Position numbers and translations under genes: made by a program. Positions 1 through 7,703 of a stretch of 63,315 nt of DNA are shown one piece after another. The number at the start of each line of letters is the position of its first letter. The stretch's first letter is position 1. Source of the DNA: Candidatus Gastranaerophilales bacterium (GTDB lineage Bacteria; Cyanobacteriota; Vampirovibrionia; Gastranaerophilales; Gastranaerophilaceae); assembly GCA_944325075.1 (NCBI GenBank), contig CALUYU010000003.1:1-63315 (forward strand), written 5' to 3'. The notes beneath the pieces are model-generated. The model did not search any database. It was given only the letters and a program-made list of their open reading frames with translations, and was not told where the DNA came from.

Positions 1-296
1 CAGACTGCAATACAGATAAACGGAAATCCTGTGGTGACATATTTGTAGACATAAACGGAACAGCAGCCCCAAATACAATTGGCCGTGATATATTTTATTT
101 TTGGGTATTTAAGGATCGTATATTGCCAATGGGATACGCTGAAGATAGATATAAGTTTGAAGACTTATGTTCCAGGACTAACAATGGTCAAGATGCCAAT
201 GGTTATGCTTGTACAGCCTGGGTAATCTTTAATGAAAATATGGATTACTTAAAGTGTGATGACTTAAGCTGGAGTGGTAAGCATAAATGTAAATAA
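1..296 (+). CDS. C-terminal part of a prepilin-like surface protein (5' end outside window)
   Basis: An open frame runs from base 3 to a TAA at 294-296, giving 97 visible residues; the start lies upstream of the window. The fragment contains VDINGTAAPN, then GRDIFYFWV, and near the end ACTAWVIF with several cysteines. The same kind of segment (a D-[IV]-N-x stretch followed by an F-x-F strand) occurs in the C-terminal halves of the other prepilin-like proteins of this window, so I infer a type IV pilin-like or pseudopilin-like protein. The N-terminal methylation helix that would prove this is not visible. It is followed by 104 bp of spacer before the parvulin gene. Confidence 0.55.
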   Translation, partial: DCNTDKRKSCGDIFVDINGTAAPNTIGRDIFYFWVFKDRILPMGYAEDRYKFEDLCSRTNNGQDANGYACTAWVIFNENMDYLKCDDLSWSGKHKCK

Positions 297-400
297 TCTT
301 TCTTATTAAAATATGTTTAGCGGAAATGATTTTTGTTTCCGCTAATTTTTATCTGCTTTTGTGATATAATGTGCGTGTAGAAAATTATAAGGAGTATAAT

Positions 401-682
401 ATGTCAGAAGAAATCAGAGCAAGTCATATTTTAGTTAAAACAGAGGAAGAAGCTAAAAAATTGTATGAAGAAATTAAAGCCGGAAAAGATTTTGCAGAGG
501 CTGCCGGTGAAGTTTCTCTATGTCCTTCCGGTCATGCCGGCGGAGATTTGGGCTTTTTCGGCCGGGGTATGATGGTAAAACCGTTTGAAGATGCTGCATT
601 TGCTTTAGAAAAAGGAGAATTATCTAAGCCGGTTCAGACACAGTTTGGGTGGCATTTAATACTTGTAACGGATAAAAATTAG
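401..682 (+). CDS. Parvulin-type peptidyl-prolyl cis-trans isomerase
   Basis: A 93-residue single-domain rotamase, the size of stand-alone PpiC proteins. The parvulin core is complete: ASHILVKT at residues 7-14 with the conserved His, GGDLGFFGRG around 47-56, MVKPFEDAAF after it, and FGWHLI near the end with the second conserved His. It lacks a signal peptide or anchor, so it should act in the cytoplasm on proline peptide bonds of client proteins. The start at 401 is chosen because AAGGAG at 389-394 lies just ahead of it; an upstream GTG at 371 stays in frame but overlaps that ribosome-binding site. It is followed after 12 bp by the aminopeptidase gene. Confidence 0.9.
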   Translation: MSEEIRASHILVKTEEEAKKLYEEIKAGKDFAEAAGEVSLCPSGHAGGDLGFFGRGMMVKPFEDAAFALEKGELSKPVQTQFGWHLILVTDKN

Positions 683-694
683 TCGGAATTAATT

Positions 695-2251
695 ATGATT
701 GATACGCTTAGAAACTACATAGAGCAGAACAATCTTGACGCAATGCTTGTTAACTCCACTAATGAATTTTTGGTGGAGTATAACACGCTTGAGGAAAATT
801 CAAGATATTTATTAACCGGATTTACCGGTTCTACCGGTGATGCTGTTGTGACGAAAGATGAGGTTTATCTTTTCGTTGACGGGCGTTACCATATTCAGGC
901 TGATGAAGAGGTTGACCATAGCCTTGTTACGGTTGTTAAGCTTCAATCCGGCGAGACTTTCTTGAATAAGTTAAGAGAACTTATTCCTGAGGGGGAAAGT
1001 TTGGGGGTTGTTGCTGCAAAGAATTCGCAGGAGCGTATTGAAAATTTAGGCAAATATTTTAATGTCCGGCTTCTGGTTTCAGATCCAGTACAAAATAATA
1101 TTAAATCTTCAACGGAAAAAATTGAAGATATTCCGCTAAATTTATGCGGAAAAACTTCTGAGGATAAAATTAAATCTATAACTGATAATATAGGTATAGA
1201 TGACGCAATTCTTGTTACAAATCAGGAGGATGTGTCTTATCTTTTTAATTTAAGGGATTTTTCGCAGCCTTATTCTTCAAAGATTTTCAAACGGGCGATT
1301 GTAACCCGTGCAGGTTCAATGCTTTTTGGAAAAGATGATTTTGAAAAATACAAAGAAACTCTTTTGAGCATTAAAGGAAAGGTTTATGTTGATAAGTCCA
1401 CAATTAACGGCAGAGATTTTTTGATTGTAAATGATAAAGCCGAAATTCTTGAAAAAAATCCGGTTCAGTGGATGAGAGCAATAAAAACTGATGCTGAAAT
1501 TAATCATTACATCGAGGCTTTCAGAAAAACGGATATGGCTGTAAAAGCAATCCGCAGCTTTATAGAAAATAATGATAATATTTCGGAATACGATATAGAC
1601 CGCCGTCTTGAAGAGGAATTTATCCGCTATGGAGCAAAAGGACTGAGCTTTAAATCTATTGTTGCTAAAGATGTAAATTCTGCCTCAGCACACTATTCAA
1701 AGTCTTCAAAAGGAGAAATTGTAAAAGACGGAAGTCTTGTTTTGATTGACTGTGGAGCGTATTATGAGGGCGGTTTAGCAACTGATATTACAAGAGTTTT
1801 TGTAAAAGGGGAACCTTCTGTTCTTCAAAAAAGGGTTTATACAACTGTGCTTAAAGCTTTTTTAAAGGCATTTAATACAAAAATAGTGCCCGGGATAAGC
1901 GGTTTTGATATTGATGCCGGTGTCCGGCAGTTTTTTGCGGAAAACCCGATTGATGGTTTTGTTTTTAACCATGGGCTTGGACATGGGATTGGAATAAGCG
2001 TTCATGAATACCCGCCAAACTTAAGCTGTAATGAAGCAGCAAAGGTTCCGTTGTCTGAGAATATGTGTTTTACTATTGAACCCGGGCTTTACAACAAAAA
2101 TCATTTTGGTGTTCGGCTTGAAAATTCATGTTATCTGAAAAACGGTCGTATTAATAGTTTTGTTAATATGAATTATGAAAAGAAACTGATTGATTATAAC
2201 CTTTTATCTGAAGAAGAAAAACAATGGTTAGCTGATTTTGAGGTGATTTGA
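695..2251 (+). CDS. M24B-family Xaa-Pro aminopeptidase
   Basis: A 518-residue metallopeptidase that removes N-terminal residues preceding proline. The N-terminal third is a creatinase-type domain (LTGFTGSTGD, FVDGRYH). The catalytic pita-bread domain carries the five metal ligands: Asp in DCGAYYEGG (about residue 352), Asp in ATDITR, His in HGLGHGIG (about 425), Glu in TIEPGLYN (about 462) and Glu in VRLENS. No signal peptide, so cytoplasmic. It is longer than E. coli PepP and closer to the three-domain P1-type enzymes. Its TGA overlaps the next gene's ATG by one base (TGATG), suggesting translational coupling to the methyltransferase. Confidence 0.93.
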   Translation: MIDTLRNYIEQNNLDAMLVNSTNEFLVEYNTLEENSRYLLTGFTGSTGDAVVTKDEVYLFVDGRYHIQADEEVDHSLVTVVKLQSGETFLNKLRELIPEGESLGVVAAKNSQERIENLGKYFNVRLLVSDPVQNNIKSSTEKIEDIPLNLCGKTSEDKIKSITDNIGIDDAILVTNQEDVSYLFNLRDFSQPYSSKIFKRAIVTRAGSMLFGKDDFEKYKETLLSIKGKVYVDKSTINGRDFLIVNDKAEILEKNPVQWMRAIKTDAEINHYIEAFRKTDMAVKAIRSFIENNDNISEYDIDRRLEEEFIRYGAKGLSFKSIVAKDVNSASAHYSKSSKGEIVKDGSLVLIDCGAYYEGGLATDITRVFVKGEPSVLQKRVYTTVLKAFLKAFNTKIVPGISGFDIDAGVRQFFAENPIDGFVFNHGLGHGIGISVHEYPPNLSCNEAAKVPLSENMCFTIEPGLYNKNHFGVRLENSCYLKNGRINSFVNMNYEKKLIDYNLLSEEEKQWLADFEVI

Positions 2252-3003
2252 TGGAAGAGATTACTTCAGTAAATAATTCTTTGGTTAAAGACACTGTAAA
2301 ACTCCAGCAGAAAAAATATCGGGATTCCGGTAATAAGTTTTTGCTCGAGGGTTATAAATCCGTGTTTGAAGCTGCTCAGGCTGGGATTGAAATTGAATAT
2401 ATATTTGTAGATAAAGAAAAAAAGGATAAGTATTCATTTTTTGAAGGACGGATTATTTTAACAAATGAAACTGTGTTAAGTAAGATTTCAACAACGGATT
2501 CGGCCCCGGAAGTCGTCGGGGTTGCATGTCAGAGACATTTTCAGGTCGCGGATCTGAAAAATGCAGGGAATGTAGTTCTTTTGGAAAATATTAAGGATCT
2601 GGGTAACCTTGGAACAATACTTAGAACTTGTGCAGCATTCGGAGTTGATGCGGTTGTCCTGTTCGGTGACTGCGCCGATATGTATAATCCGAAATGTGTT
2701 CGATCTTCAGTTGGTAATTTATGGAAGATTCCGGTTGTGGAAATCAAAGATTTCAATGTTCTTAAAGAGCTTTTTTTAGATTATCAACGAGTTGCAACTT
2801 TACCTCTGGCAAATAATTTATTGAAAAATTTCACACCTCAGTCAAAAGTTCTTGTTATGTTCGGTTCTGAGGCCGATGGTTTAAGCCGTGAACTTATTGA
2901 ATTTTCAAATGAGTCTGTAAAAATAGAAATGCAGGATGGTGTTGAATCTCTAAATTTAAGCGTTGCGTGCGGTGTTGTTTTGTATACTATGATGAAACCT
3001 TAG
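2251..3003 (+). CDS. TrmH/SpoU-family RNA 2'-O-ribose methyltransferase
   Basis: A 250-residue SPOUT methyltransferase. The N-terminal substrate-binding part contains KFLLEGYKSV. The catalytic knot has motif 1 in LENIKDLGNLGTILRTC with the key Asn and Arg, motif 2 in VMFGSEADGL, and motif 3 in SLNLSVACGVVLY. This is the RlmB-like set, so the substrate is probably 23S rRNA, with S-adenosylmethionine as donor; the exact nucleotide cannot be read from sequence. I use the ATG at 2251, which overlaps the aminopeptidase stop by one base; a TTG one codon upstream is less likely. About 95 bp separate it from dnaA. Confidence 0.9.
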   Translation: MEEITSVNNSLVKDTVKLQQKKYRDSGNKFLLEGYKSVFEAAQAGIEIEYIFVDKEKKDKYSFFEGRIILTNETVLSKISTTDSAPEVVGVACQRHFQVADLKNAGNVVLLENIKDLGNLGTILRTCAAFGVDAVVLFGDCADMYNPKCVRSSVGNLWKIPVVEIKDFNVLKELFLDYQRVATLPLANNLLKNFTPQSKVLVMFGSEADGLSRELIEFSNESVKIEMQDGVESLNLSVACGVVLYTMMKP

Positions 3004-3098
3004 GATGAATTGCGAGACAAATTTACGGCAAAAATTTAATTGTTAATAATTAAGCTGTTTGTATTGTTGAGTATTTATTTTTATTATAAAATATTTTT

Positions 3099-4496
3099 AT
3101 GGATATTTTGGATGCAAAAAAAATTTGGGCTGAAGTTAAAGCGGAATTAAGAACTGTTCTTCCTGACCATGCATATTATCCTTGGATTAGTGAAATGGAT
3201 GTTTCCGGGTGCGAGGATGGAAAGTTTAATTTGATTACGGTTCATGCTATGGCGCCGCAAATTATAAGACAAAATTATTATCAAAAAATCATCGAAACCT
3301 TTAAGCAGGTTACCGGTCAGGATTATGACTTTTCAATTATGTATGATGATGATTTTGCAAAGAAATACGAAAAGGCTAAGAGAAAAGAAAGCGCAAAACC
3401 TAAAACTTTAACTTCTCCGGAAGAAGAAAAAGAAAATGTGATTATGGAAAATCTTGCCCAGATGCATTCTTTTGCAAATTTGAACTTGAAATATAAGTTT
3501 GAAAATTTTGTAGTCGGCGAGAATAGTGAATTTACCTTTGCGCTTGCTCAGAACGTAGCGCATAATCCGGCAAAGAAATACAATCCTCTTTTTATTTACG
3601 GGGCGCCGGGGCTTGGAAAAACCCATCTTATGCAGGCTATAGGCCACTATATTATTTTTAATAAGCCTAAATTGCGCGTTAAGTATATAAAAACGGAAGA
3701 GTATGTTAATGAACTTATTAAATCTATTCAACGCGGTGCAGACTGTACCAGAAAAATGGAATCTTTCAGGCAAAAATATAGAAATGTTGACGTACTCTTA
3801 ATTGATGATATTCAGTTTATTGAGTCTAAAAAAAGAACTATGGATGAAATATTCCATACATTCGATTATCTTCTGAATAAAAATAAGCAGATTGTTATCA
3901 CATCTGACAGACTTCCTTCTGAAATCCCGACTCTTCCGGCAAGGCTGCAAAGCCGTTTTGAAATGGGAATTATGACAGAGATAACTCCTCCTGAATTTGA
4001 AACAAGAGTTGCAATTTTGCAGAGTTTGGCCGATCAGGAAGGAATTAGCGCTGATTTTAAGGTGTTTGAATATATTGCAAATAATTTTGTTAATAATGTT
4101 CGGGAACTTGAAGGAGCGTACAACAAAGTCAGTGCGTATGCTGCTTTTTCAAAATCTGACTTAACTCTTGATCTTGTAAAAAAAGTTCTTAAGTGTGACG
4201 AAAAGAAAAAAGAAATAACTTTTGACACTGTGGCTCAAAAAGTTGCCGATTATTACGGTGTGACCGTTGATGATTTTAAAAGTCCTTCAAGAAATCAGAA
4301 GGTTTCAAATGCACGGCATATTGCTGTTTATTTGTCACGTGAATTGACTGATAAGAGTTTTGAGCTTATTGCAAAATACTTTAATAAACGGCATCCGACA
4401 ATGCTATATTCTTACGATAAAATTAAAGAAGAAGTTAAGAATAATAAGGAGCTTGAGCGTTCTGTAAATGAATTAAAACGGGCAATCAGAGGATAA
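3099..4496 (+). CDS. dnaA: Chromosomal replication initiator DnaA with an unusual DNA-binding helix
   Basis: A 465-residue initiator. Domain I spans roughly residues 1-75, a short Lys/Glu-rich linker follows, and the AAA+ core shows Walker A GAPGLGKTH (about 167), Walker B LLIDDIQF (about 232), sensor region ITSDRLPSEIP and arginine finger LQSRFEMG. Domain IV has ARHIAVYLSRELT, then FNKRHPTMLYSYDKI at 428-442. The usual sequence here is FGG[RK]DHTTV; this protein is one residue shorter, lacks the Asp, and has Pro for the first Thr, although the trailing YS-x-DKI resembles cyanobacterial DnaA. dnaN is not adjacent; ruvA follows after 6 bp. No consensus TTATCCACA box was noticed in the 95-bp upstream spacer. 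Confidence 0.95.
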   Translation: MDILDAKKIWAEVKAELRTVLPDHAYYPWISEMDVSGCEDGKFNLITVHAMAPQIIRQNYYQKIIETFKQVTGQDYDFSIMYDDDFAKKYEKAKRKESAKPKTLTSPEEEKENVIMENLAQMHSFANLNLKYKFENFVVGENSEFTFALAQNVAHNPAKKYNPLFIYGAPGLGKTHLMQAIGHYIIFNKPKLRVKYIKTEEYVNELIKSIQRGADCTRKMESFRQKYRNVDVLLIDDIQFIESKKRTMDEIFHTFDYLLNKNKQIVITSDRLPSEIPTLPARLQSRFEMGIMTEITPPEFETRVAILQSLADQEGISADFKVFEYIANNFVNNVRELEGAYNKVSAYAAFSKSDLTLDLVKKVLKCDEKKKEITFDTVAQKVADYYGVTVDDFKSPSRNQKVSNARHIAVYLSRELTDKSFELIAKYFNKRHPTMLYSYDKIKEEVKNNKELERSVNELKRAIRG

Positions 4497-4502
4497 AAAT
4501 AT

Positions 4503-5120
4503 ATGTATGATTATATAAGAGGAATTTTTACTTGTAAATCGGGTACTTCTAAAGGTTATTTTGTAACAGTTGAGGTGGCAGGGATTGGTTATCTTGCGGA
4601 AATTACCTCAAGAGATTTCTCATTCTTAGGAAATATCGGCGACGAAATTAAACTTTATACAGTGCTTATTCACAAGGAGGATAAGATGAGTTTGTGCGCA
4701 TTTATGCACAAAGAGGCCCGGGATATATTCAATATATTAACGTCTGTTTCAGGTGTCGGAAGCAAAATGGCTCTCACTTTGTTAGACGAATTTGAGTCGT
4801 CTGAGCTGATCGGACTTGTTATTGAGGGAAATTATAAAGAACTAACCAGAGCCAAAGGTGTGGGGCCTAAGCTTGCGCAGAAGATAATTCTGGAACTTAA
4901 GGATAAGCTTATGAACTTTAGTTCTACAGAACCTATAGTTATAGAATCAGCTAAGGTTCAAAATACTCAGGCAATGGAAGATGCTCAGGCTGTTTTGTTA
5001 TCTTTGGGTTATGACCGGACAGAAATTAAGTCCGCTATGTCTAAGGCCGCAGCACTTTTAGATGAAAAGGCTTCTGCTGAAGATATCTTGAAGAATACAT
5101 TACAAATTCTTTCTATCTAA
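4503..5120 (+). CDS. ruvA: Holliday junction branch migration protein RuvA
   Basis: A 205-residue DNA-binding subunit of the RuvAB complex, which holds four-way junctions while RuvB drives branch migration. Visible parts are the N-terminal OB fold (MYDYIRGIF, VEVAGIGYLAEI), two helix-hairpin-helix motifs (SVSGVGSKMALTLL near residue 80 and AKGVGPKLAQKIILEL near 115) and a C-terminal helical domain (residues ~155-205, DAQAVLLSLGY) that contacts RuvB. Length matches the family. It begins 6 bp after dnaA and is probably co-transcribed with it; ruvB is not in the window. A repeat-rich 500-bp spacer follows. Confidence 0.96.
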   Translation: MYDYIRGIFTCKSGTSKGYFVTVEVAGIGYLAEITSRDFSFLGNIGDEIKLYTVLIHKEDKMSLCAFMHKEARDIFNILTSVSGVGSKMALTLLDEFESSELIGLVIEGNYKELTRAKGVGPKLAQKIILELKDKLMNFSSTEPIVIESAKVQNTQAMEDAQAVLLSLGYDRTEIKSAMSKAAALLDEKASAEDILKNTLQILSI

Positions 5121-5194
5121 TAAAATTTTAATCAAACAAAATTTTCTTGTTCATTTTTTCTTTTTTGAAGGCGTGCAAATAGAAAAAGTGGTTC

Positions 5195-5489
5195 CTCAGG
5201 CACCGCATTATATGCTCCGCTGGTGAAATGAAACGGGAATCAAAGTAGGTTGGGCTTTCAGCCCAACATTAGTTTTTTGAGTGCAGTTGGCTGAATATTT
5301 TTAATGGCGGCTAAATCCTGAAACGAGTTCAGGATGACAGTTGTTTGTTTTTTGAATTTCATTATTTTGTTGGGGTGGAACCCCCAACCTACATTATTTA
5401 ACAAAATCTGCTTTCTGCTAAAGTGCCTAAGACACTGCATTATAATGCTCCGCTGGTGAAATGAAACGAGAATCAAAGTAGGTTGGGCT
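5195..5489. repeat. Repeat-rich spacer: a ~63-bp direct repeat plus three short palindromes
   Basis: The 5121-5621 gap holds no convincing gene. A ~63-bp unit occurs twice in direct orientation, 5195-5256 and 5425-5489, sharing GCTCCGCTGGTGAAATGAAA and AATCAAAGTAGGTTGGGCT with few differences. Between them are three hairpin-forming units: 5249-5267 (GTTGGGCT, 3-nt loop, AGCCCAAC), 5315-5335 (ATCCTGAA, 5-nt loop, TTCAGGAT) and 5369-5388 (GTTGGGG/CCCCAAC type). The same families recur near 13.9 kb and 45.8-46.7 kb. Their nature (REP/MITE-like) is inferred from recurrence and symmetry. Confidence 0.8.
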
Positions 5490-5560
5490 AAAAGGCCGTG
5501 CTGTGTCCCATCCTTAAAATAAAGGGAATTGGCTTTTTATTGGAGTACGCGTATTCTCAA

Positions 5561-5596
5561 AAACAAAAACTCTCCGGAGATGGAGAGTTTTTGTTT
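5561..5596. terminator. Bidirectional rho-independent terminator downstream of surE
   Basis: A perfect 15-bp inverted repeat: arms 5561-5575 and 5582-5596, loop of 6 nt, with a GC-containing core (CTCTCC/GGAGAG) and A-rich/T-rich outer arms that supply U-runs in both directions. It lies 26 bp past the stop of surE on the minus strand and could also stop read-through from the ruvA side. Confidence 0.85.
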
Positions 5597-5621
5597 TTAG
5601 CATTAATATGTAAAATATACA

Positions 5622-6413
5622 TTAAAACCAATTGCAGGAATCTTCATTACATAGAATACTGTTCAAATCAGACATAGTGCTGCGTCTTGTCATCTCATAT
5701 GTTACCGGAGTTATTGAAATTTTATTGTTTCGTACCGCTGCAATATCTGTATTTGCATCTTCTGGTTCGGAAATCAGCTCTCCTGCCATCCAGTAATAGA
5801 CTTTACCACGTGGATCAATCCGTTTTTCATAATTGTCAGTAAACATTTTCCGTCCCAATTCTGTGATTGCAACTCCGGCAATATCTTCAGCCTCAAGAGC
5901 CGGAACATTTACATTTAATATCGTTTTGGGCGGGAATTGAAAATCTTTCAATTTTTTTAGCAAGGCTTTTATAAATTGACCTGTATATTTAAAGTCATCA
6001 TAATCAGTATGCATGCTGGCCAATGAAACTGCTATACTTGGGATTCCCATCATTGCACCTTCCATAGCACAGCTGACTGTACCGGAGTAGAGAATATCAG
6101 CTCCAAGGTTCGGGCCGTGATTAATCCCCGAAATTACTATATCTGGTTCCTCTTCATCTTTCAAAATAGCATTTATTCCTATTTTTACACAGTCTCCCGG
6201 AGTTCCGGTTGTAACCCAGGTACGTTTTGCCCCGCTTATTGTTTCGAGTTCTTCAACCCTTAGCGGAGTATGCAGTGTTAATGAGTGCCCTGCTGCAGAA
6301 CGTTCTCTGTCAGGAGCTATGACATATACATCATGTTCTTCTGCAAGAGCTTTTGTCAGAACTCTTATGCCATTTGCTGCTATTCCGTCGTCGTTTGAAA
6401 TTAATATCTTCAT
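5622..6413 (-). CDS. surE: 5'/3'-nucleotidase SurE
   Basis: A 263-residue metal-dependent phosphatase acting on nucleoside monophosphates. Family signatures are all present: ISNDDGI at residues 5-11 with the paired metal-binding Asp, APDRERSAAGHSLT with the conserved Ser, GTPGDCV, and SGINHGPNLG with the metal-binding Asn, followed by YSGTVSCAMEG. Length matches cytoplasmic bacterial SurE. The ATG at 6411-6413 is preceded on the minus strand by GGAAGGAG. It stands alone, ends at a strong terminator, and is divergent from the candidate sRNA at 6606-6731. Confidence 0.96.
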   Translation of the reverse strand: MKILISNDDGIAANGIRVLTKALAEEHDVYVIAPDRERSAAGHSLTLHTPLRVEELETISGAKRTWVTTGTPGDCVKIGINAILKDEEEPDIVISGINHGPNLGADILYSGTVSCAMEGAMMGIPSIAVSLASMHTDYDDFKYTGQFIKALLKKLKDFQFPPKTILNVNVPALEAEDIAGVAITELGRKMFTDNYEKRIDPRGKVYYWMAGELISEPEDANTDIAAVRNNKISITPVTYEMTRRSTMSDLNSILCNEDSCNWF

Positions 6414-6605
6414 AAATCTCCTTCCAAAAGGTTTTGCCTTAACAGACTATTTGCTTGGAAAATTATTCTCTCCATTCCCATAATAATACCTTTTTTACTA
6501 TTTTCCAACCCTTTGCCAAATAAATTATAAAGTTTTGTAACAAATATAAAAATAATAGATTAAATATAGCAATTTTATATACAAAAAATTTTTTATATTA
6601 ATGTA

Positions 6606-6731
6606 ACACGAGGAAAGCTTAAATTTGAGGAATCAAAAACAAGAATTTAAGCACACACACTACACTTCACACTATTTGAGGAATGAATTAAAAGTTTATT
6701 CCAAAGTCTCTTTCAAAGAGGCTTTTTTTTT
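6606..6731 (+). ncRNA. Candidate small RNA with three hairpins and an exposed ACACUUCACAC element
   Basis: Three consecutive stems are visible on the plus strand. Stem 1: GCTTAAATT (6617-6625) with AATTTAAGC (6644-6652), 9 bp perfect. Stem 2: GGAATGAA (6680-6687) with TTTATTCC (6695-6702), one G-U. Stem 3: 9 bp from 6704-6712 with 6716-6724, loop of three, followed by a T-run to 6731, a typical terminator. Between stems 1 and 2 lies an unpaired A/C-rich stretch containing ACACTTCACAC (6662-6672), 9 of 11 positions identical to the ACUCCUCACAC element I recall from cyanobacterial Yfr1. Loop 1 and the 5' part of stem 2 share TTTGAGGAAT (6624-6633, 6675-6684). No convincing ORF is present. The 5' end is a guess from a weak TATATT at about 6594; the Yfr1 relationship is inference. 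Confidence 0.6.
6704..6731 (+). terminator. Rho-independent terminator of the candidate sRNA
   Basis: Nine-base-pair stem with one G-U pair (arms 6704-6712 and 6716-6724), three-base loop and a run of T from 6723 to 6731. The T-run is on the plus strand, so it terminates rightward transcription although both flanking protein genes read leftward. That orientation is the main argument for a separate rightward transcript. Confidence 0.8.
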
Positions 6732-6737
6732 ATTCAT

Positions 6738-7562
6738 TTACACGATACTTTTGTTAAGGCGCGAATTGCGTTCTTCAGATAAAATATTTTTAAGCTTCAT
6801 TATTGATTGAGCGTGAAGCTGGCAAACGCGTGATTCCGACATATTTATTGTAGCCCCGATTTCTTTCAGGGTCATGTTTTCCTGATAGTAAAGAACCATT
6901 ATTATTCGTTCTCTTTCCGGAAGTTTTTGGAGTGCTTTTTCCAGTTGTTGTTTAACATTTTTTTCTTCCATTTGTTCTTGAGGGTTAAGTTTGTTGGTGT
7001 CCTGAATTGTATCAATTATTTCAACACTGTCATCACTGCTGCCTCGTTTGTCGTAAATAGAAGTCATTGTTGTATCTTCAGAAAGAATTTGATTTACTTT
7101 TTCAGTATCCATTCCTAAAAATTGAGCGACTTCAGATGTAGTCGGAATTCTACCCAAAGACTGCTTTAAATTTTCCTGCGCGGCTCTTATATCCTTAATT
7201 TTTTTCCTCACACTGCGTGGAAGGAAATCTTCTGCTCTGATCCGGTCAAGGATTGCTCCGCGGATTCTTATTAAAGCATATGTTTCAAATCTGGTATTTT
7301 TTTGAAGAGAATATCTTTCTATAGCGTTAATAAGACCTTCTACACCATAACCTGCAATATCTTCAATTGAAATTGTTGAAGGCAGTGTAACTTTTACCCT
7401 TCCTACAACATATCTGATTAAGTAAATATACTGAACAATCAGGGTATCACGAACTTGTTTGTTTGATTTATCTGCTAAATATGTATGCCAAAGTTGTTCA
7501 AGCTCTTTCTCCGAAAGCCGTTTAATATTATTATATGATGTAAAATCAAAACTTTGACTCAT
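6738..7562 (-). CDS. FliA/SigF-type alternative sigma factor
   Basis: A 274-residue sigma-70 family protein. Region 2 is visible in YLIRYVVGRV, IEDIAGYGVEGLINAIERY and FETYALIRIRGAILDRIR; the FliA/WhiG hallmark LPRSVRKKIKDI and region 3 (SLGRIPTTSEVAQFLGM) follow; region 4 is LPERERIIMVLYYQENMTLKEIG with helix-turn-helix MSESRVCQLH. In Cyanobacteria the related SigF serves type IV pili and surface genes, so a link to the prepilins here is a reasonable inference, not shown. I choose the ATG at 7562, preceded by GGGTGG; in-frame ATGs at 7586 and 7604 have no clear ribosome-binding site. No anti-sigma gene is adjacent. Confidence 0.88.
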   Translation of the reverse strand: MSQSFDFTSYNNIKRLSEKELEQLWHTYLADKSNKQVRDTLIVQYIYLIRYVVGRVKVTLPSTISIEDIAGYGVEGLINAIERYSLQKNTRFETYALIRIRGAILDRIRAEDFLPRSVRKKIKDIRAAQENLKQSLGRIPTTSEVAQFLGMDTEKVNQILSEDTTMTSIYDKRGSSDDSVEIIDTIQDTNKLNPQEQMEEKNVKQQLEKALQKLPERERIIMVLYYQENMTLKEIGATINMSESRVCQLHAQSIMKLKNILSEERNSRLNKSIV

Positions 7563-7703
7563 TAATCCACCCAAGATTTCTCTGTACATATTTATTCTAT
7601 ACAATCCTGGAAGATAGTCATCATTTAAAAAGAGGAAAAAAAAATCTGAACTAATTTATTATAATGACAAATACGGTACGTCCTACATTTCCGGCTGCTT
7701 AGT

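Noticed and set aside
5258-5476. Minus-strand 72-codon ORF after ruvA
   Set aside because: It is made of the palindromic repeats (VGWGFHPN and similar), with no ribosome-binding site and no other coding signal.
6625-6810. 61-codon plus-strand ORF overlapping the sRNA candidate and the sigma-factor end
   Set aside because: It starts at TTG without a ribosome-binding site, crosses the terminator hairpin and enters antisense of the sigma gene.
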